The translations under genes were made by a program, and so were the position numbers. Of a stretch of 64,000 bases of DNA, positions 33,607-43,582 are shown in pieces. The notes below the pieces were generated by a model. The model made no database searches, was not told the DNA's origin, and saw nothing but the letters and a program-made list of their open reading frames with translations. The DNA lies in the NCBI GenBank assembly GCA_022226955.1, contig CP092079.1, positions 884,015-948,014 on the forward strand, written 5' to 3'. Position 1 is the first letter of the stretch, and every line of letters begins with the position of its first letter. The DNA is from Nitrospira sp. Lineage in GTDB: Bacteria; Nitrospirota; Nitrospiria; Nitrospirales; Nitrospiraceae.

Positions 33607-35250
33607 CTATAGTTTGAACGATCCGACGATGCCCTGGAGCTCGGTTGCCAGCTGTGTGAGGTCATGACTGGCTTTGGCCGACTCGTTGGCGCCGGAGGCC
33701 GATTCCTTCGTGACTTTGGCGACGTTCTCGACGTCGTTCGCGATCTGCTGCGTGGCGACCGACTGCTCTTCCGACGCCACGGCGATTTGCCGGATCATGT
33801 CGGCGCTCTCCGACACCATCTCGACAATGCGCGCCAAGGCTTCGCCTGTCCGGTTTACCAGATCGACGCCGCTGGTGACCTTGACGGTGCCTGCCTGCAT
33901 GGACGCCACTGCGCCATGAGTGTCTTGTTGAATCTGGCGAATCATATCGCCGATTTCTTTCGTGGCTTTGGTTGTCCGTTCCGCGAGCTTCCGAACCTCG
34001 TCGGCGACGACGGCAAATCCACGGCCTTGCTCGCCGGCCCGGGCCGCTTCAATCGCGGCATTCAACGCCAGCAAGTTGGTCTGGTCTGCGATGTCCTCGA
34101 TGACGCGCACGATTTCGCCAATCTGATTGGACGACTTGCCGAGCTCCGAGATGATTGTGGCTGAGCTCGAGACCGCATCGGACAGTTGCTGCATCCCCGA
34201 GATAGTATCGGACACCACCGCTCCGCCATCTTTGGCGGTCTTGACGGTTTCCTGGGTGAGCGCCGCGGCCTTGCCGGAGTTTTGCGCCACCTGACCGACG
34301 GTCGCGTTCATTTCTTCCACGGCTGCCGCGGTTTGCGAGGCGCGCGCGGTCAGACTATCCGTACCTTTCGATATTTCTTCGGCGGTCGCGGATAACTCCA
34401 CGGAGGCCGAGGCCACCTTGTCCGTCACATGCGCCACCTTGCCGATTGTCGTCTTAAAATTCTCCGTGCATTGGTTGAATGCCAGCGCGAGATTGGCAAT
34501 CTCATCAGTGCCGGTTGTGGCGATATGGCCGGTCAAGTCGCCTTTGGCAAAATTGGCAAAGGCACTCATCAGCGTGCCAATGGGACGGGTAATGCACCGG
34601 GCAACCGTCAACCCGATTGTGACAGAGACCAGTAAAATGAGCGCCGTGATCCCGATCACTTGAGTGATGAGATCATTCATACGGTCGGAAGCGTGCTGTT
34701 CCAACCCTTTCTGCCAGGGCATACTCAACGCGATGACCTCATCGATCGCGTGTCGATGCTCGACATAGAGAGGTTTCAAACCGTTCATCAATACCGCGTG
34801 GGCTTTTGTCAAATTGCCCGCCTGCACCGCCGGAATGAATTCACGGTTGCGCATATCGAAAAAACTCTTCGCTGGCTTGGCCGACGCAACCGTGAGTTGC
34901 TCTTTGATCGGACTGTCGGGCAAGGTATCGAGCCAATAGCGATGTCGCTGATAGTACTCATTCTCGAGCTGCTTGCTCCGCGCAATGAATCCCGTTAGGG
35001 CTGAGGATTCCATCGGCTGCAACATTTCCAGCGTCACGAGATACGATTCCACTAAATATTCCGTCGGCGGCAAGACATCGGCGAGTAAATCTTTGGAAAT
35101 GGCAAGCTCAGTATAGAGTGGCCCATTGACTTTGATCTCCTCGATGCCGCGATACATGATGAGAAACACCACGAGCAGCCCTGCCACGAACGGTCCAGCC
35201 AAGAGCGCAAGTTTCCAACGAATTGCAAGTCGACCAATGATGTTGGCCAT
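33607..35250 (-). CDS. Methyl-accepting chemotaxis protein with periplasmic four-helix-type sensor
   Basis: The 547-residue receptor has membrane helices at about residues 12-33 and 200-222. The periplasmic segment between them is helical, of the 4HB type. HAMP ([20 protein letters not shown]) and an MCP signalling domain with tip [24 protein letters not shown] follow, ending SFKL without a CheR pentapeptide. ATG 35250 has GGTGAG upstream. The signalling half is nearly identical to that of the next gene (35418-37103), which suggests recent duplication. A candidate FliA promoter lies at 35310-35336. Confidence 0.92.
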   Translation of the reverse strand: MANIIGRLAIRWKLALLAGPFVAGLLVVFLIMYRGIEEIKVNGPLYTELAISKDLLADVLPPTEYLVESYLVTLEMLQPMESSALTGFIARSKQLENEYYQRHRYWLDTLPDSPIKEQLTVASAKPAKSFFDMRNREFIPAVQAGNLTKAHAVLMNGLKPLYVEHRHAIDEVIALSMPWQKGLEQHASDRMNDLITQVIGITALILLVSVTIGLTVARCITRPIGTLMSAFANFAKGDLTGHIATTGTDEIANLALAFNQCTENFKTTIGKVAHVTDKVASASVELSATAEEISKGTDSLTARASQTAAAVEEMNATVGQVAQNSGKAAALTQETVKTAKDGGAVVSDTISGMQQLSDAVSSSATIISELGKSSNQIGEIVRVIEDIADQTNLLALNAAIEAARAGEQGRGFAVVADEVRKLAERTTKATKEIGDMIRQIQQDTHGAVASMQAGTVKVTSGVDLVNRTGEALARIVEMVSESADMIRQIAVASEEQSVATQQIANDVENVAKVTKESASGANESAKASHDLTQLATELQGIVGSFKL

Positions 35251-35309
35251 GATTCTCACCGTTCCCGCCTGGCCCGTTCAGTGCGCGCTACAGATCTACT
35301 GTTTCTCCG

Positions 35310-35336
35310 ATGTCGGTATTTTTATGCCACTCTTGA
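35310..35336 (-). promoter_or_regulatory. Candidate sigma-28 promoter of the MCP gene
   Basis: Minus-strand TCAAGAGT (35336-35329), eleven bases, then ACCGACAT (35317-35310). Each box matches the FliA consensus at 5 of 8, with exact N11 spacing. It lies 60 bases before the MCP start at 35250. Confidence 0.35.
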
Positions 35337-35382
35337 GTCATCGAGCCTGCACTCGTTCAGGTTAGAACTATTTGACGCAGTT

Positions 35383-35408
35383 GCCGGCGAGCCAATAGGC
35401 CCGCCGGC
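35383..35408 (-). terminator. Hairpin after the haem-type MCP gene
   Basis: The plus strand shows GCCGGCGAGCC-AATA-GGCCCGCCGGC, an 11-bp stem with one G-T pair and a four-base loop, just after the MCP stop at 35418. The following minus-strand sequence has no long T run, so termination may be partial. Confidence 0.45.
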
Positions 35409-35417
35409 CTGCCGGCC

Positions 35418-37103
35418 TTACAGCTTGAACGACCCGACGATGCCTTGGAGTTCGGTGGCCAGCTGACTGAGGTCATGGCTGGCTTTCGCCGACTCGTTGG
35501 CACCGGAGGCCGATTCCTTGGTAACTTTGGCGACGTTCTCGATATCGTTCGCAATCTGCTGCGTGGCGACCGACTGTTCTTCCGACGCCACGGCGATTTG
35601 CCGGATCATGTCGGCGCTTTCCGACACCATCTCGACAATGCGGGCCAGGGCTTCTCCCGTCCGGTTCACGAGGTCGACACCGCTGGTGACCTTGACCGTG
35701 CCCTCTTGCATGGACTCCACCGCACCGCGGGTGTCCTGCTGAATCTGACGGATCATGTCGCCGATTTCCTTCGTGGCTTTGGTCGTCCGTTCCGCGAGCT
35801 TTCTGACCTCGTCGGCGACGACGGCAAATCCACGACCTTGCTCACCGGCTCGGGCCGCTTCAATCGCGGCATTCAACGCCAGCAAGTTAGTCTGGTCCGC
35901 GATGTCTTCGATGACGCGCACGATCTCGCCAATCTGATCGGACGACTTGCCGAGTTCCGAAATGATTGTGGCTGAGCTCGAGACCGCATCAGACAGCTGC
36001 TGCATCCCTGAAATGGTATCGGACACCACAGATCCACCGTCTTTGGCGGTCTTGACGGTTTCCTGAGCCAGCGTAGCGGCCTTGCCGGAATTCTGCGCCA
36101 CCTGGCTGACCGTCGCGTTCATCTCTTCCACGGCCGCAGCCGTTTGCGAAGCGCGCGAGGTCAGGCTATCCGTGCCTTTGGAGATTTCTTCAGCCGTGGC
36201 GGACAGCTCCACCGAGGCCGAAGCGACCTTGTCGGTCACATGCGCGACTTTGCCAATCATGGCTTGCAGTTTTTCAATGAACTGATTGAAATATCCGCCC
36301 AAGGTAGAGATCTCATCGCTGCCATGTATCGGCACGCGCTTGGTCAGGTCGCCTTCCCCTTGCGCAATGTCTTTTGAAATGGAGGCCATTTCAAGGATAG
36401 GCTTTAAGACCAGGTTGCGCAGCAAGGCATAGGTCAAGACAAGAATCATCAGAACCATGCCCCCCATAATACCGACCGTATTCATCAATGCCTTTTCGGA
36501 ATTTTCTTTCGCAATTGTCATGCGGCTATTGATGATGAGGGCACCGAGGGTATCCCCGACTTGCTTGTCCGTATGACAGCTAATACAGGCTGCCGATGTG
36601 GCTTTGTCCGGAACGCCACGGCGAAACATCAACACGCCATTCATCTCTTCGCGGCGGGTATAGTTTTCAGCTCCGGATGCAAGAGCTTTGAGCGCCTCTG
36701 CTTCAAAGCCTTCTTTGGGCAAATTGTTGGGGTTAAGCGGGCTCTGGGAAACGTACCGGAAACTCATGGTGCCGGTCTTCTGCAGTTCTTCACCGATTTC
36801 CCTGGCGGCCGTGGCAGGAAACGGAATGGCGTCAGGATTATTCGCATGATCCTTCGCCGTGATAATCTCACTGCCGATCTTCGACTTCTTGAGTTTTGCC
36901 ACATAGTTGGTGGCAATGTAGGCGCGAGACGTCTGCACCACGGCTTCGATCTGGCTGAGTCGGTTGCCCAAAAGCATATCCAGACTTGCGTCAGCCTGCC
37001 GACTCAGGATCATGTATCCAATGACCATGACCGTCATTGCCGCCAGACAGATGGCCAAGATAAATTTTGGGCCAATGTTCATGTTCTTTAAGAGCGTACT
37101 CAT
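35418..37103 (-). CDS. Methyl-accepting chemotaxis protein with periplasmic c-type haem motif
   Basis: The 561-residue receptor has membrane helices at about residues 13-33 and 209-230. The periplasmic sensor is of the Tll0287/DUF3365 type and contains a haem c attachment motif C173-I-S-C176-H177. HAMP and an MCP signalling domain follow, ending SFKL. Haem c sensors of this type detect redox state or small gases. ATG 37103 has AGAGGAC upstream. The signalling half differs from that of 33607-35250 at only scattered residues. Confidence 0.92.
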   Translation of the reverse strand: MSTLLKNMNIGPKFILAICLAAMTVMVIGYMILSRQADASLDMLLGNRLSQIEAVVQTSRAYIATNYVAKLKKSKIGSEIITAKDHANNPDAIPFPATAAREIGEELQKTGTMSFRYVSQSPLNPNNLPKEGFEAEALKALASGAENYTRREEMNGVLMFRRGVPDKATSAACISCHTDKQVGDTLGALIINSRMTIAKENSEKALMNTVGIMGGMVLMILVLTYALLRNLVLKPILEMASISKDIAQGEGDLTKRVPIHGSDEISTLGGYFNQFIEKLQAMIGKVAHVTDKVASASVELSATAEEISKGTDSLTSRASQTAAAVEEMNATVSQVAQNSGKAATLAQETVKTAKDGGSVVSDTISGMQQLSDAVSSSATIISELGKSSDQIGEIVRVIEDIADQTNLLALNAAIEAARAGEQGRGFAVVADEVRKLAERTTKATKEIGDMIRQIQQDTRGAVESMQEGTVKVTSGVDLVNRTGEALARIVEMVSESADMIRQIAVASEEQSVATQQIANDIENVAKVTKESASGANESAKASHDLSQLATELQGIVGSFKL

Positions 37104-37166
37104 AAGTCCTCTACCCTCCTATGTTAATAAAATGATTTGTGCCCGGCATTTTCCGATACGTTGTCT

Positions 37167-38237
37167 CTACACCATGTTTAAAATTTCGCCGACGATGTGG
37201 GGCAAGGGCACCACTTTGTCGGCACAACCCGCTTCGACCACCGCTTTCGGCATGCCGTAGACGATGCAGGTTTTTTCATCCTGTGCAATCGTGCGCCCTT
37301 TCGACGCCTTGATGGCCTTCATGCCTTCCAACCCGTCATGCCCCATGCCAGTCAAGATGACGCCGATGCCTCGCTCGCCATACAGCTGCGCCACGGATTG
37401 GAGCATGACATCGGCGGCCGGAGCATGCAGGTGCTTCTCGTAGTTCGGACTGAGCGAGACGACATTCGTCGTGATCGATTTCTTCTTCACCCGGAATTGC
37501 ATTCCTCCCGGCGCAATCAAGACGCGCCCGGCGACGATTTCATCGCCATCGGCCGCCTCCTTAACAGTGAGCGGACAAATCTGATTCATACGGTCCGCGA
37601 AGGGTTTCGTGAAACTTTTCGGCATGTGCTGCACGATCACGATCCCCGCCGGAAAATCGGCCGGCAGCATGGGCAGCACTTCCATCAACGCTTGCGGGCC
37701 GCCTGTCGAACAGCCAATCGCCACAATCCGGTTGCCGCGCGTGACACTGACAGAATGCGCGGATAAGGCCCCTGCGGCCGGTTTTACAATCGGCGCCATT
37801 GGCGATGAGGATCGCCGGATCGCCAGCTTGCCGGTGACCTGGCTGGCTCCGAGAATCTTCGCGATCAGCTCCGTCTGGATTTCGACAATGTTGGTCGCTA
37901 CGCCGTCCAATTGCTTTGGAATATAGTCGACGGCGCCATACTCCAGCGCTTTCAGCGTATCCATGGCGCCTTCCGTCGTGAGCGAGCTGACCATGATGAT
38001 GGGAACCGGAAATTCCGCCATAATCCGCTTGACCGCCTCAATGCCGTTCATGCCGGGCATTTCCACGTCCATGGTCACGACGTCGGGCTTGAGCGTCTTG
38101 ACCTGCTGGATCGCTTCCTCGCCGTTCCGTGCCGACCCCGTCACCGCAATGCGCGTATCGCTGGCCAGCATGGTCGAGAGACTTTTCCTCATAAAAGTCG
38201 AGTCGTCGACGATTAAGACTTGAATTGCCTTAGCCAT
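37167..38237 (-). CDS. cheB: Chemotaxis methylesterase CheB (cluster 2)
   Basis: The 356-residue protein has a receiver with Asp57 (VVTMDVEMPGMNG) and a methylesterase domain with IGCSTGGPQ (Ser), IVQHMPKSF (His) and LTGMGHDG (Asp). ATG 38237 is the first codon before the receiver; AAGGG lies about ten bases upstream. It lies between the haem-type MCP and cheV. Confidence 0.94.
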   Translation of the reverse strand: MAKAIQVLIVDDSTFMRKSLSTMLASDTRIAVTGSARNGEEAIQQVKTLKPDVVTMDVEMPGMNGIEAVKRIMAEFPVPIIMVSSLTTEGAMDTLKALEYGAVDYIPKQLDGVATNIVEIQTELIAKILGASQVTGKLAIRRSSSPMAPIVKPAAGALSAHSVSVTRGNRIVAIGCSTGGPQALMEVLPMLPADFPAGIVIVQHMPKSFTKPFADRMNQICPLTVKEAADGDEIVAGRVLIAPGGMQFRVKKKSITTNVVSLSPNYEKHLHAPAADVMLQSVAQLYGERGIGVILTGMGHDGLEGMKAIKASKGRTIAQDEKTCIVYGMPKAVVEAGCADKVVPLPHIVGEILNMV

Positions 38238-38289
38238 TGCTGAATGGGCCCTTCTCCGCCGCGCATGCGTAGGCATGCATGGCAGTGCA

Positions 38290-39243
38290 TTACAGAATGT
38301 ATTGCGTCAGCTTGCTGGAAAATTCCTTGGGATCGAATTTCGTGACGTAATCGGTGGCGCCTACTTGCGCGCCTTTTTCTTGATTGCAGCTTCCTGTCAA
38401 TGACGAATGCAGTACGACAGGCAGATGAGCCAGTCTTGGATCGGAGCGGATATGCTTGGTTAAGGTAAATCCGTCCATGTCCGGCATTTCGATATCGCTC
38501 AACACAAGCTGAATGCGATTAACCTGAGGAATGCCCTGCGTGACGGCTTCTTCGGCCAGTTCCGTCAGATAGTCCCAGGCTTCTTTGCCGGTCGTGGTTT
38601 GCACAAAGGCGATGCCCATTTTCTCGAGCGCTTTGCGTATCTGTGTTCTGGCGACCGACGAATCGTCGGCAAAGAGCACGCATTTGGTCTTTAGCTCTGG
38701 CCTGATCTCAAGCCCTGCGTAGACTTCCTCGTCTGGACGCGGGCAGATGTCGCTGAGCAACTTTTCCACGTCGAGGATTAAGACCATGCGGCTGTCGTCC
38801 AGCATGGTCACGGCCGTGACGGCCCCTTTGTTGTTTTCGCGCACCAGCGCCGGAGGGGTTTTGATCTTGGACCAAGACGTCCGAATGATGCGATCGACAG
38901 CGGCAACATGGAAGGCCTGCAAGCTCGCATTGTATTCGGTAATGATCAAAATGCCGTTTTCTTTGCATTCAGGCTTCGTCAGATCGACATCTTGCTCGCC
39001 CAATCCCAATGTGCGCCGCAGGGCAATCACCGGCACCATCGTGCCGCGAATATTCGCCATGCCCAGCACGCGCGAGTCGGCTTCCGGCACTCTCGTCAAC
39101 TGCGGCAATTTCATGACTTCGCGGACTTTGAAGACGTTGATCCCGAAGACTTCGCCGGTGCCCAGATGGAACAGCAGCAATTCCATCTGGTTGGCACCAG
39201 CCAGCCGGGTGCGTGCATCGATTTCATTGATCAGCGTAGACAT
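38290..39243 (-). CDS. cheV: CheV-type coupling protein (CheW domain plus receiver)
   Basis: The 317-residue protein has a CheW domain (KVREVMKLPQLTRVPEA, ANIRGTMVPVIALRR) at residues 20-165 and a receiver at about 185-317 with VLSDIEMPDMDGF. CheV proteins couple receptors to CheA and take part in adaptation through receiver phosphorylation. ATG 39243 has AAAGGAG upstream. It is 35 bases after cheA. Confidence 0.93.
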   Translation of the reverse strand: MSTLINEIDARTRLAGANQMELLLFHLGTGEVFGINVFKVREVMKLPQLTRVPEADSRVLGMANIRGTMVPVIALRRTLGLGEQDVDLTKPECKENGILIITEYNASLQAFHVAAVDRIIRTSWSKIKTPPALVRENNKGAVTAVTMLDDSRMVLILDVEKLLSDICPRPDEEVYAGLEIRPELKTKCVLFADDSSVARTQIRKALEKMGIAFVQTTTGKEAWDYLTELAEEAVTQGIPQVNRIQLVLSDIEMPDMDGFTLTKHIRSDPRLAHLPVVLHSSLTGSCNQEKGAQVGATDYVTKFDPKEFSSKLTQYIL

Positions 39244-39278
39244 GGGCCAACTCCTTTACGGCTCAGACAGCTGCGTGC

Positions 39279-41168
39279 TTAGGCCACCATGGCCGCGGCA
39301 TGCCAGGCCTGCGCGTTTTCGACAAGCTCTGAAATATCGAGAATCAGCACGACTTTTCCTTCACCGGTAATGGTGGCGCCGGAAATGCCTTTGATGCTGT
39401 CCAGATAGTCCCAAATCGATTTGATGACGACTTCTTCCTGCGAGCGTAATTCATCGACGACGACGCCGATGCGCCGGTCGCCGAGTGCCGCGACCACGAC
39501 GTAGAAGCGGTCCCGTTCATTTTCCGTTGGAATCTCGAATTCTTTGGCCAGGCGAAGCAACGGCAGCACGCGATCGCGAAGATGCAGCACTTCCCGTCCG
39601 TTGATAGTTTTAATTTCAGACTTGGAAATACGCACAGCCTCGATCACCGAGCTGAGCGGAATGGCGAACGTCGCACGCTCGACTTCCACCATCAACGCCT
39701 GGATGATCGCAATCGTCAGCGGCAGCTTGATCGTAATGAGGCTCCCTTTGCCCTCCTCTGATTCGATCTCGACCGTGCCGTTCATTTTGCGGATATTGGT
39801 CCGCACGACATCCATGCCGACACCGCGACCCGACACATCCGTGACTTTTTCCGCCGTACTGAACCCCGGTAAGAACACGAGATTCACGACTTCCCGTGGT
39901 TCTAGACCGGCCAATTCCGCCTCGCTGATTAATCCCTTCTGCAGCGCTTTGGCCTTGATCTTGCTGAGCGCAATGCCTTTCCCATCGTCTTGGATGCGAA
40001 TGACGATGCTGTTGCCTTCTTGGCTGGCGGCAATGCGCAGGAGGCCTTCACTGGGCTTTCTCGCCGCGTGCCGTTCGGTCGGCATTTCGATGCCGTGATC
40101 GATGGCATTGCGAACCAGGTGAACCAGCGGATCGCCAATTTCATCGGCCACGGACTTGTCGAGTTCCGTCTCTTCGCCATGCGTTTCTAACCGGACCTGC
40201 TTGCCGAGCTTTGAGGACAAATCGCGCACCATACGGGGCAATTTCGCCATGACTTTCTTGATGGGCAGCATGCGGGTCTTCATGACGGCGAGCTGCAAGT
40301 CTGTGGTGACCAGATTCAGTTGCGTCAAGGTCTCGCTCAGAGCCCGCACCTGCGGATCGGTTTCGTGTGTTTGCTCCAGCGAGCCGCCGATTTTAATCAA
40401 GCGATTGCGGCCCAGGACCAATTCACCGACAAGATTCATCACCGAGTCGAGGCGCCTGGTTTCGACTCGAATCGTGGCGTCTTCTTCTGGCTTCGGGGCC
40501 TTTTCCTGTTTTTGCAACGCTTGGTCGAGCGCCTTTTCTGAAATGGCTTTGGCCGCAACCAGCAATTCTCCCAAAGGCTGTTTGGGTTCCGGCTGCTTGG
40601 ACTGCGCGGTAAGCGCATCGAAGACTTGCTCTTTTGTGGCCAGCCCTTCGGTCACCAGAATTTCGCCTAACTGCGGCGGCGCGACGGCCGGAGCCACTTC
40701 AGGAGCGGTTGTCGTTGCGGCAACCGGTGCGGGAGGATCTGCCGGAGAACTTGGCGGCGCGGAAGTCTCCGCGCTGAATTTGCCGGCCAGGATGTCATCT
40801 AGCTTTTGGGACATGCTCTCGACCGGAATCTTTACATCCGTACCCGAGGTCCGAATCTCGGCCATAATCGCTTTGACTGTATCGACGGTTTCGAGAATGA
40901 CGGTGATGATTTCTGGCACAACCGCCATTTCCCCCTGGCGAAGCTTATTCAGAATGCTTTCGGCCCGATGGGTAATATCGACAAGGTGAGAAAACCCTAG
41001 AAATCCGGCCGAGCCTTTCATGCTGTGCATGGCGCGAAAGATCTCGTTGAGCAGATCTTTATTCTGCGGCTGGGTTTCCAATTCGACGAATTTTTGATCG
41101 AGGCTGTCGATCATTTCCGTCGTCTCAGTCAAAAAGTCGTTGAGTATTTCCTTCGTTTCATCGTCCAT
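39279..41168 (-). CDS. cheA: Chemotaxis histidine kinase CheA (cluster 2)
   Basis: The 629-residue kinase has HPt His48 (AMHSMKGSAG), an Ala/Pro-rich linker and two MshEN-like repeats near residues 170-235 (QLGEILVTEGLATKEQVFDA, then PLGELLVAAKAISEKALDQA). Dimerisation, HATPase (HLVRNAIDHGIE, DVSGRGVGMDVV) and CheW-like domains follow. It has no separate P2 of the operon-1 type. ATG 41168 has GGAGG upstream; the frame to 41195 is not needed. The flagellar switch is its likely ultimate target through CheY at 41946. Confidence 0.95.
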   Translation of the reverse strand: MDDETKEILNDFLTETTEMIDSLDQKFVELETQPQNKDLLNEIFRAMHSMKGSAGFLGFSHLVDITHRAESILNKLRQGEMAVVPEIITVILETVDTVKAIMAEIRTSGTDVKIPVESMSQKLDDILAGKFSAETSAPPSSPADPPAPVAATTTAPEVAPAVAPPQLGEILVTEGLATKEQVFDALTAQSKQPEPKQPLGELLVAAKAISEKALDQALQKQEKAPKPEEDATIRVETRRLDSVMNLVGELVLGRNRLIKIGGSLEQTHETDPQVRALSETLTQLNLVTTDLQLAVMKTRMLPIKKVMAKLPRMVRDLSSKLGKQVRLETHGEETELDKSVADEIGDPLVHLVRNAIDHGIEMPTERHAARKPSEGLLRIAASQEGNSIVIRIQDDGKGIALSKIKAKALQKGLISEAELAGLEPREVVNLVFLPGFSTAEKVTDVSGRGVGMDVVRTNIRKMNGTVEIESEEGKGSLITIKLPLTIAIIQALMVEVERATFAIPLSSVIEAVRISKSEIKTINGREVLHLRDRVLPLLRLAKEFEIPTENERDRFYVVVAALGDRRIGVVVDELRSQEEVVIKSIWDYLDSIKGISGATITGEGKVVLILDISELVENAQAWHAAAMVA

Positions 41169-41292
41169 GAAAACCTCCGATGTGAACGCCCGCACTGCGT
41201 GATGCGTGCTCAGTAATCCGCGCTCTATACGGCTCTATCTTCTCGGAACCGGATCTCGGCCCATCACCCATTATGGTTCACTCATCACTCGG

Positions 41293-41931
41293 TCAGTTAA
41301 ATCCAAACTGCTTCAAAATCTCGTCGGCTACATCTTGATTCATGGATGTAGTTTTCGATGCTTCCAGCTGCTTCAGCATCTCCGATGCTTTTCCAGCTTC
41401 TTCTTTCCCCGCCCCTTTGGTGTAGGGGCCGAATACGACCACTAATTCGAGCAGTTTGTGCTCCACTTCTTCGACGATCGTCACCAGTTTATTGACTCGT
41501 TGCGCAACCAAATCCTGGAACGACAGGGCCGTAATGATGTCAATGAGCGGCTTGTCGTCTTTTTTCAGCCCGGCGCGGATCGAGGCGAGTGCCGTCGCTT
41601 CGTCCCCTGTCAGATGGCGTTCGAGCGCGTCCAATTGCGCGAACACGCGCTTGCGATTGTCTTCCACCGTTTCCACCAGCTGCATAACTTTGTGCGTCCC
41701 CTCCTCCGTGAGCTTTCGGAGATCGCGCAAATGCGTCGTGGCATCGGGTAATTGTTCTGTCGTGGCGCTCATTGGCGCGCTGAATTGCGAGATCGTCTTG
41801 ATGGTCTTGTCAATGAAGCGGGTGAGCTCTCCGAGCTTCTCGTAGAGCGCCGTATCGGCGGTCTCGGCATCATCGTCTTCATCCGCACTCTGCGAAGGCA
41901 CAGCTGGATTGGCCTGCGTTCGTGAGATCAT
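41293..41931 (-). CDS. cheZ: CheY-P phosphatase CheZ
   Basis: The 212-residue helical protein has the CheZ active-site stretch SFQDLVAQRVNKL, with Asp140 and catalytic Gln144. The C-terminus ends ADEILKQFGFN, matching the CheY-binding tail of CheZ. ATG 41931 begins directly after the CheY stop at 41946. It terminates CheY signalling in cluster 2. The gene is 125 bases upstream of cheA with no gene between. Confidence 0.92.
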   Translation of the reverse strand: MISRTQANPAVPSQSADEDDDAETADTALYEKLGELTRFIDKTIKTISQFSAPMSATTEQLPDATTHLRDLRKLTEEGTHKVMQLVETVEDNRKRVFAQLDALERHLTGDEATALASIRAGLKKDDKPLIDIITALSFQDLVAQRVNKLVTIVEEVEHKLLELVVVFGPYTKGAGKEEAGKASEMLKQLEASKTTSMNQDVADEILKQFGFN

Positions 41932-41945
41932 GCGTCCGATCCTTC

Positions 41946-42329
41946 CTATTTATTGAAAATCTTATTGATTTTTTCCTGCATCGTTTCCGCAGTGAAGGGC
42001 TTCACGACATAATTGTTGACGCCGGCCTGGATGGCCTCGATAAGATTTTCTTTTTGCGCTTCCGCCGTAACCATCAGGACGGGAATATGCTTTAACTTCT
42101 CGTCGGCCCGGATAGCCCGTAGCATTTCAATGCCCGGCATCACCGGCATGTTCCAATCCGATACGACAAACCCGAACGTATCGGCGCGAAGCTTTTGCAG
42201 CGCCTCCTGCCCGTTTTCCGCTTCTTCCATATTGGAAAAGCCGAGTTGCTTGAGAATGTTTTTAACGATGCGGCGCATCGTCGACATGTCGTCCACTACG
42301 AGAATCTTCATATTTAAATCTGCGGGCAT
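41946..42329 (-). CDS. cheY: Response regulator CheY (cluster 2)
   Basis: The 127-residue receiver carries the VVDDMS pair, phosphoacceptor Asp58 ([13 protein letters not shown]), Thr in VMVTAEA and Lys in YVVKPFTA. These features, including DWNMP and [11 protein letters not shown], match flagellar-type CheY of proteobacteria more closely than the CheY at 29176. ATG 42329 has GAGGAGG upstream. It pairs with cheZ. Confidence 0.96.
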   Translation of the reverse strand: MPADLNMKILVVDDMSTMRRIVKNILKQLGFSNMEEAENGQEALQKLRADTFGFVVSDWNMPVMPGIEMLRAIRADEKLKHIPVLMVTAEAQKENLIEAIQAGVNNYVVKPFTAETMQEKINKIFNK

Positions 42330-42347
42330 GGGTCCTCCTCTTGTGTC

Positions 42348-43211
42348 TTACAGTTTCTGATAGATGACTGACCGGCCGACGTGTTGCGATCTAAATACGT
42401 CGCTCATTTTGGTCAGGGATTCTGAGAAGCCGATGATCAGATACCCATTGGGTTTGAGCGCGCCGGCGAGATCCGTCGCAATCTGATGTTTTGCTTTCTC
42501 ATCGAAGTAGATCAGGCAGTTGCGGCAAAACACGATGTCGATGCCTCGCACCAGCTTCAAGCGGGGCCGGTCATAGAGATTGAGATTCATGAACTTGACC
42601 CGGCTCTTGATCGTCGGGGAAATGGCGAAGTTCTCGCCTTGCGCATTGAAATGCCTGGTCTTGAGATGAGCCGGCACATGGCGCAACGCATGTGCGGTGA
42701 AAACCCCGGCCTTCGCCAACTTCAGAATCGGTTCACTGATGTCGGTGGCTAGAATTTCAATGCTCCAGTTCACCAGCGGCGCATAATCCGACAACATCAG
42801 AGCCAGGGTGTATGGCTCATCGCCCGATGAACAGGCGGCGCTCCAGATCCGTACCTGGCGGGAGGATTTATTGGCCTCCATGACGGCGGGGATCACGGTT
42901 TTGATAAAGGAGTCGAGCTGTGGCTGATCCCGGTAGAAATAAGTTTCGTTCGTCGTGATCAGACCGTATAAAGAAACGAGTTCTCTATCCCGATAGGTGT
43001 CGAAGCGGAGATAGCTGACGTAATCGGCATACGTTGCGAGTTTATGCTCTGTAAGACGCGAGGCAAGGCGGCTTTCAAGAAGATATTTCTGATTCTCCTG
43101 AAAGGTGATCCCAGTTTGCTCGTAGATAAATTCTCGCAAGAGCTTAAAGGTTTCAGCATCCATGCCTCGCTTATTCTGCTCTGCTTCCGCTTTGGTGACA
43201 GGACTGCCCAT
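42348..43211 (-). CDS. cheR: Chemotaxis methyltransferase CheR (cluster 2)
   Basis: The 287-residue protein has the CheR all-alpha N-domain and SAM methyltransferase domain with TTNETYFYRD, WSAACSSGDEPYT and DIVFCRNCLIYF. ATG 43211 has AAGGAG upstream. The gene heads the cheR-cheY-cheZ-cheA-cheV-cheB group. The small HTH gene lies 111 bases upstream. Confidence 0.95.
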   Translation of the reverse strand: MGSPVTKAEAEQNKRGMDAETFKLLREFIYEQTGITFQENQKYLLESRLASRLTEHKLATYADYVSYLRFDTYRDRELVSLYGLITTNETYFYRDQPQLDSFIKTVIPAVMEANKSSRQVRIWSAACSSGDEPYTLALMLSDYAPLVNWSIEILATDISEPILKLAKAGVFTAHALRHVPAHLKTRHFNAQGENFAISPTIKSRVKFMNLNLYDRPRLKLVRGIDIVFCRNCLIYFDEKAKHQIATDLAGALKPNGYLIIGFSESLTKMSDVFRSQHVGRSVIYQKL

Positions 43212-43322
43212 AGGACTCCTTACCCGCGCGTGGGTGGTATGCGACGACCGTGGCCGTTTTCGCTCTTAGACGCACCTCAGCTGTCGGAGATCGTTTTCAG
43301 CCGGCCTGTGCCGCGAATCGTG

Positions 43323-43544
43323 TTACGCGGCTTGCGATCGGCTATGCATCCAATCATGGATGTCGCGTCGCAGGAAGCGCCAATGCTTCCCGATCTTCGA
43401 GGCCGGCAGTTCGCCGACACGCGCGAGTTTATAGACGGTGGATTTGGGCACACGAAGAAAGCGCGCCACTTCCTGCACCGTCAAGATCTCGCCATCCGTT
43501 GTGGCTGCCTGAGTGACAATCGATGCGGTCATAGGATTATTCAT
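43323..43544 (-). CDS. Excisionase-type helix-turn-helix DNA-binding protein
   Basis: The 73-residue protein is a MerR-like/excisionase HTH: EILTVQEVARFLRVPKSTVY, then KLARVGELPASKIGKHWRF and LRRDIHDWM. Such small proteins bind DNA as regulators in many flagellar clusters. The start is uncertain: ATG 43544 and ATG 43532 are in frame, both without a clear ribosome-binding site, while the frame is open to 43709. A candidate FliA promoter at 43555-43582 would place transcription start near 43548, so a leaderless message is possible. It is divergent from the MinD-like gene. Confidence 0.82.
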   Translation of the reverse strand: MNNPMTASIVTQAATTDGEILTVQEVARFLRVPKSTVYKLARVGELPASKIGKHWRFLRRDIHDWMHSRSQAA

Positions 43545-43554
43545 AGTGAGTGGG

Positions 43555-43582
43555 TTATCGGTGTGCCTGATAGAAAACTTGA
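43555..43582 (-). promoter_or_regulatory. Candidate sigma-28 promoter of the HTH gene
   Basis: Minus-strand TCAAGTTT (43582-43575, 7 of 8 with the FliA -35 consensus), twelve bases, then ACCGATAA (43562-43555, 7 of 8). The spacer is one longer than the usual eleven. It lies immediately before the HTH gene start. Confidence 0.5.

Noticed and set aside
35383..35420. GGCCGGC repeats considered as an attachment or integration site
   Set aside because: Better explained as a hairpin after the MCP stop; no integrase or tRNA nearby.
40156..40989. 277-codon plus-strand frame opposite cheA
   Set aside because: Serine/arginine-rich translation with no recognisable motif; the minus strand encodes CheA with all its motifs.
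43323..43544. Excisionase-like gene taken as a sign of a prophage
   Set aside because: No integrase, phage gene or direct repeats nearby; small HTH proteins of this fold are common regulators.
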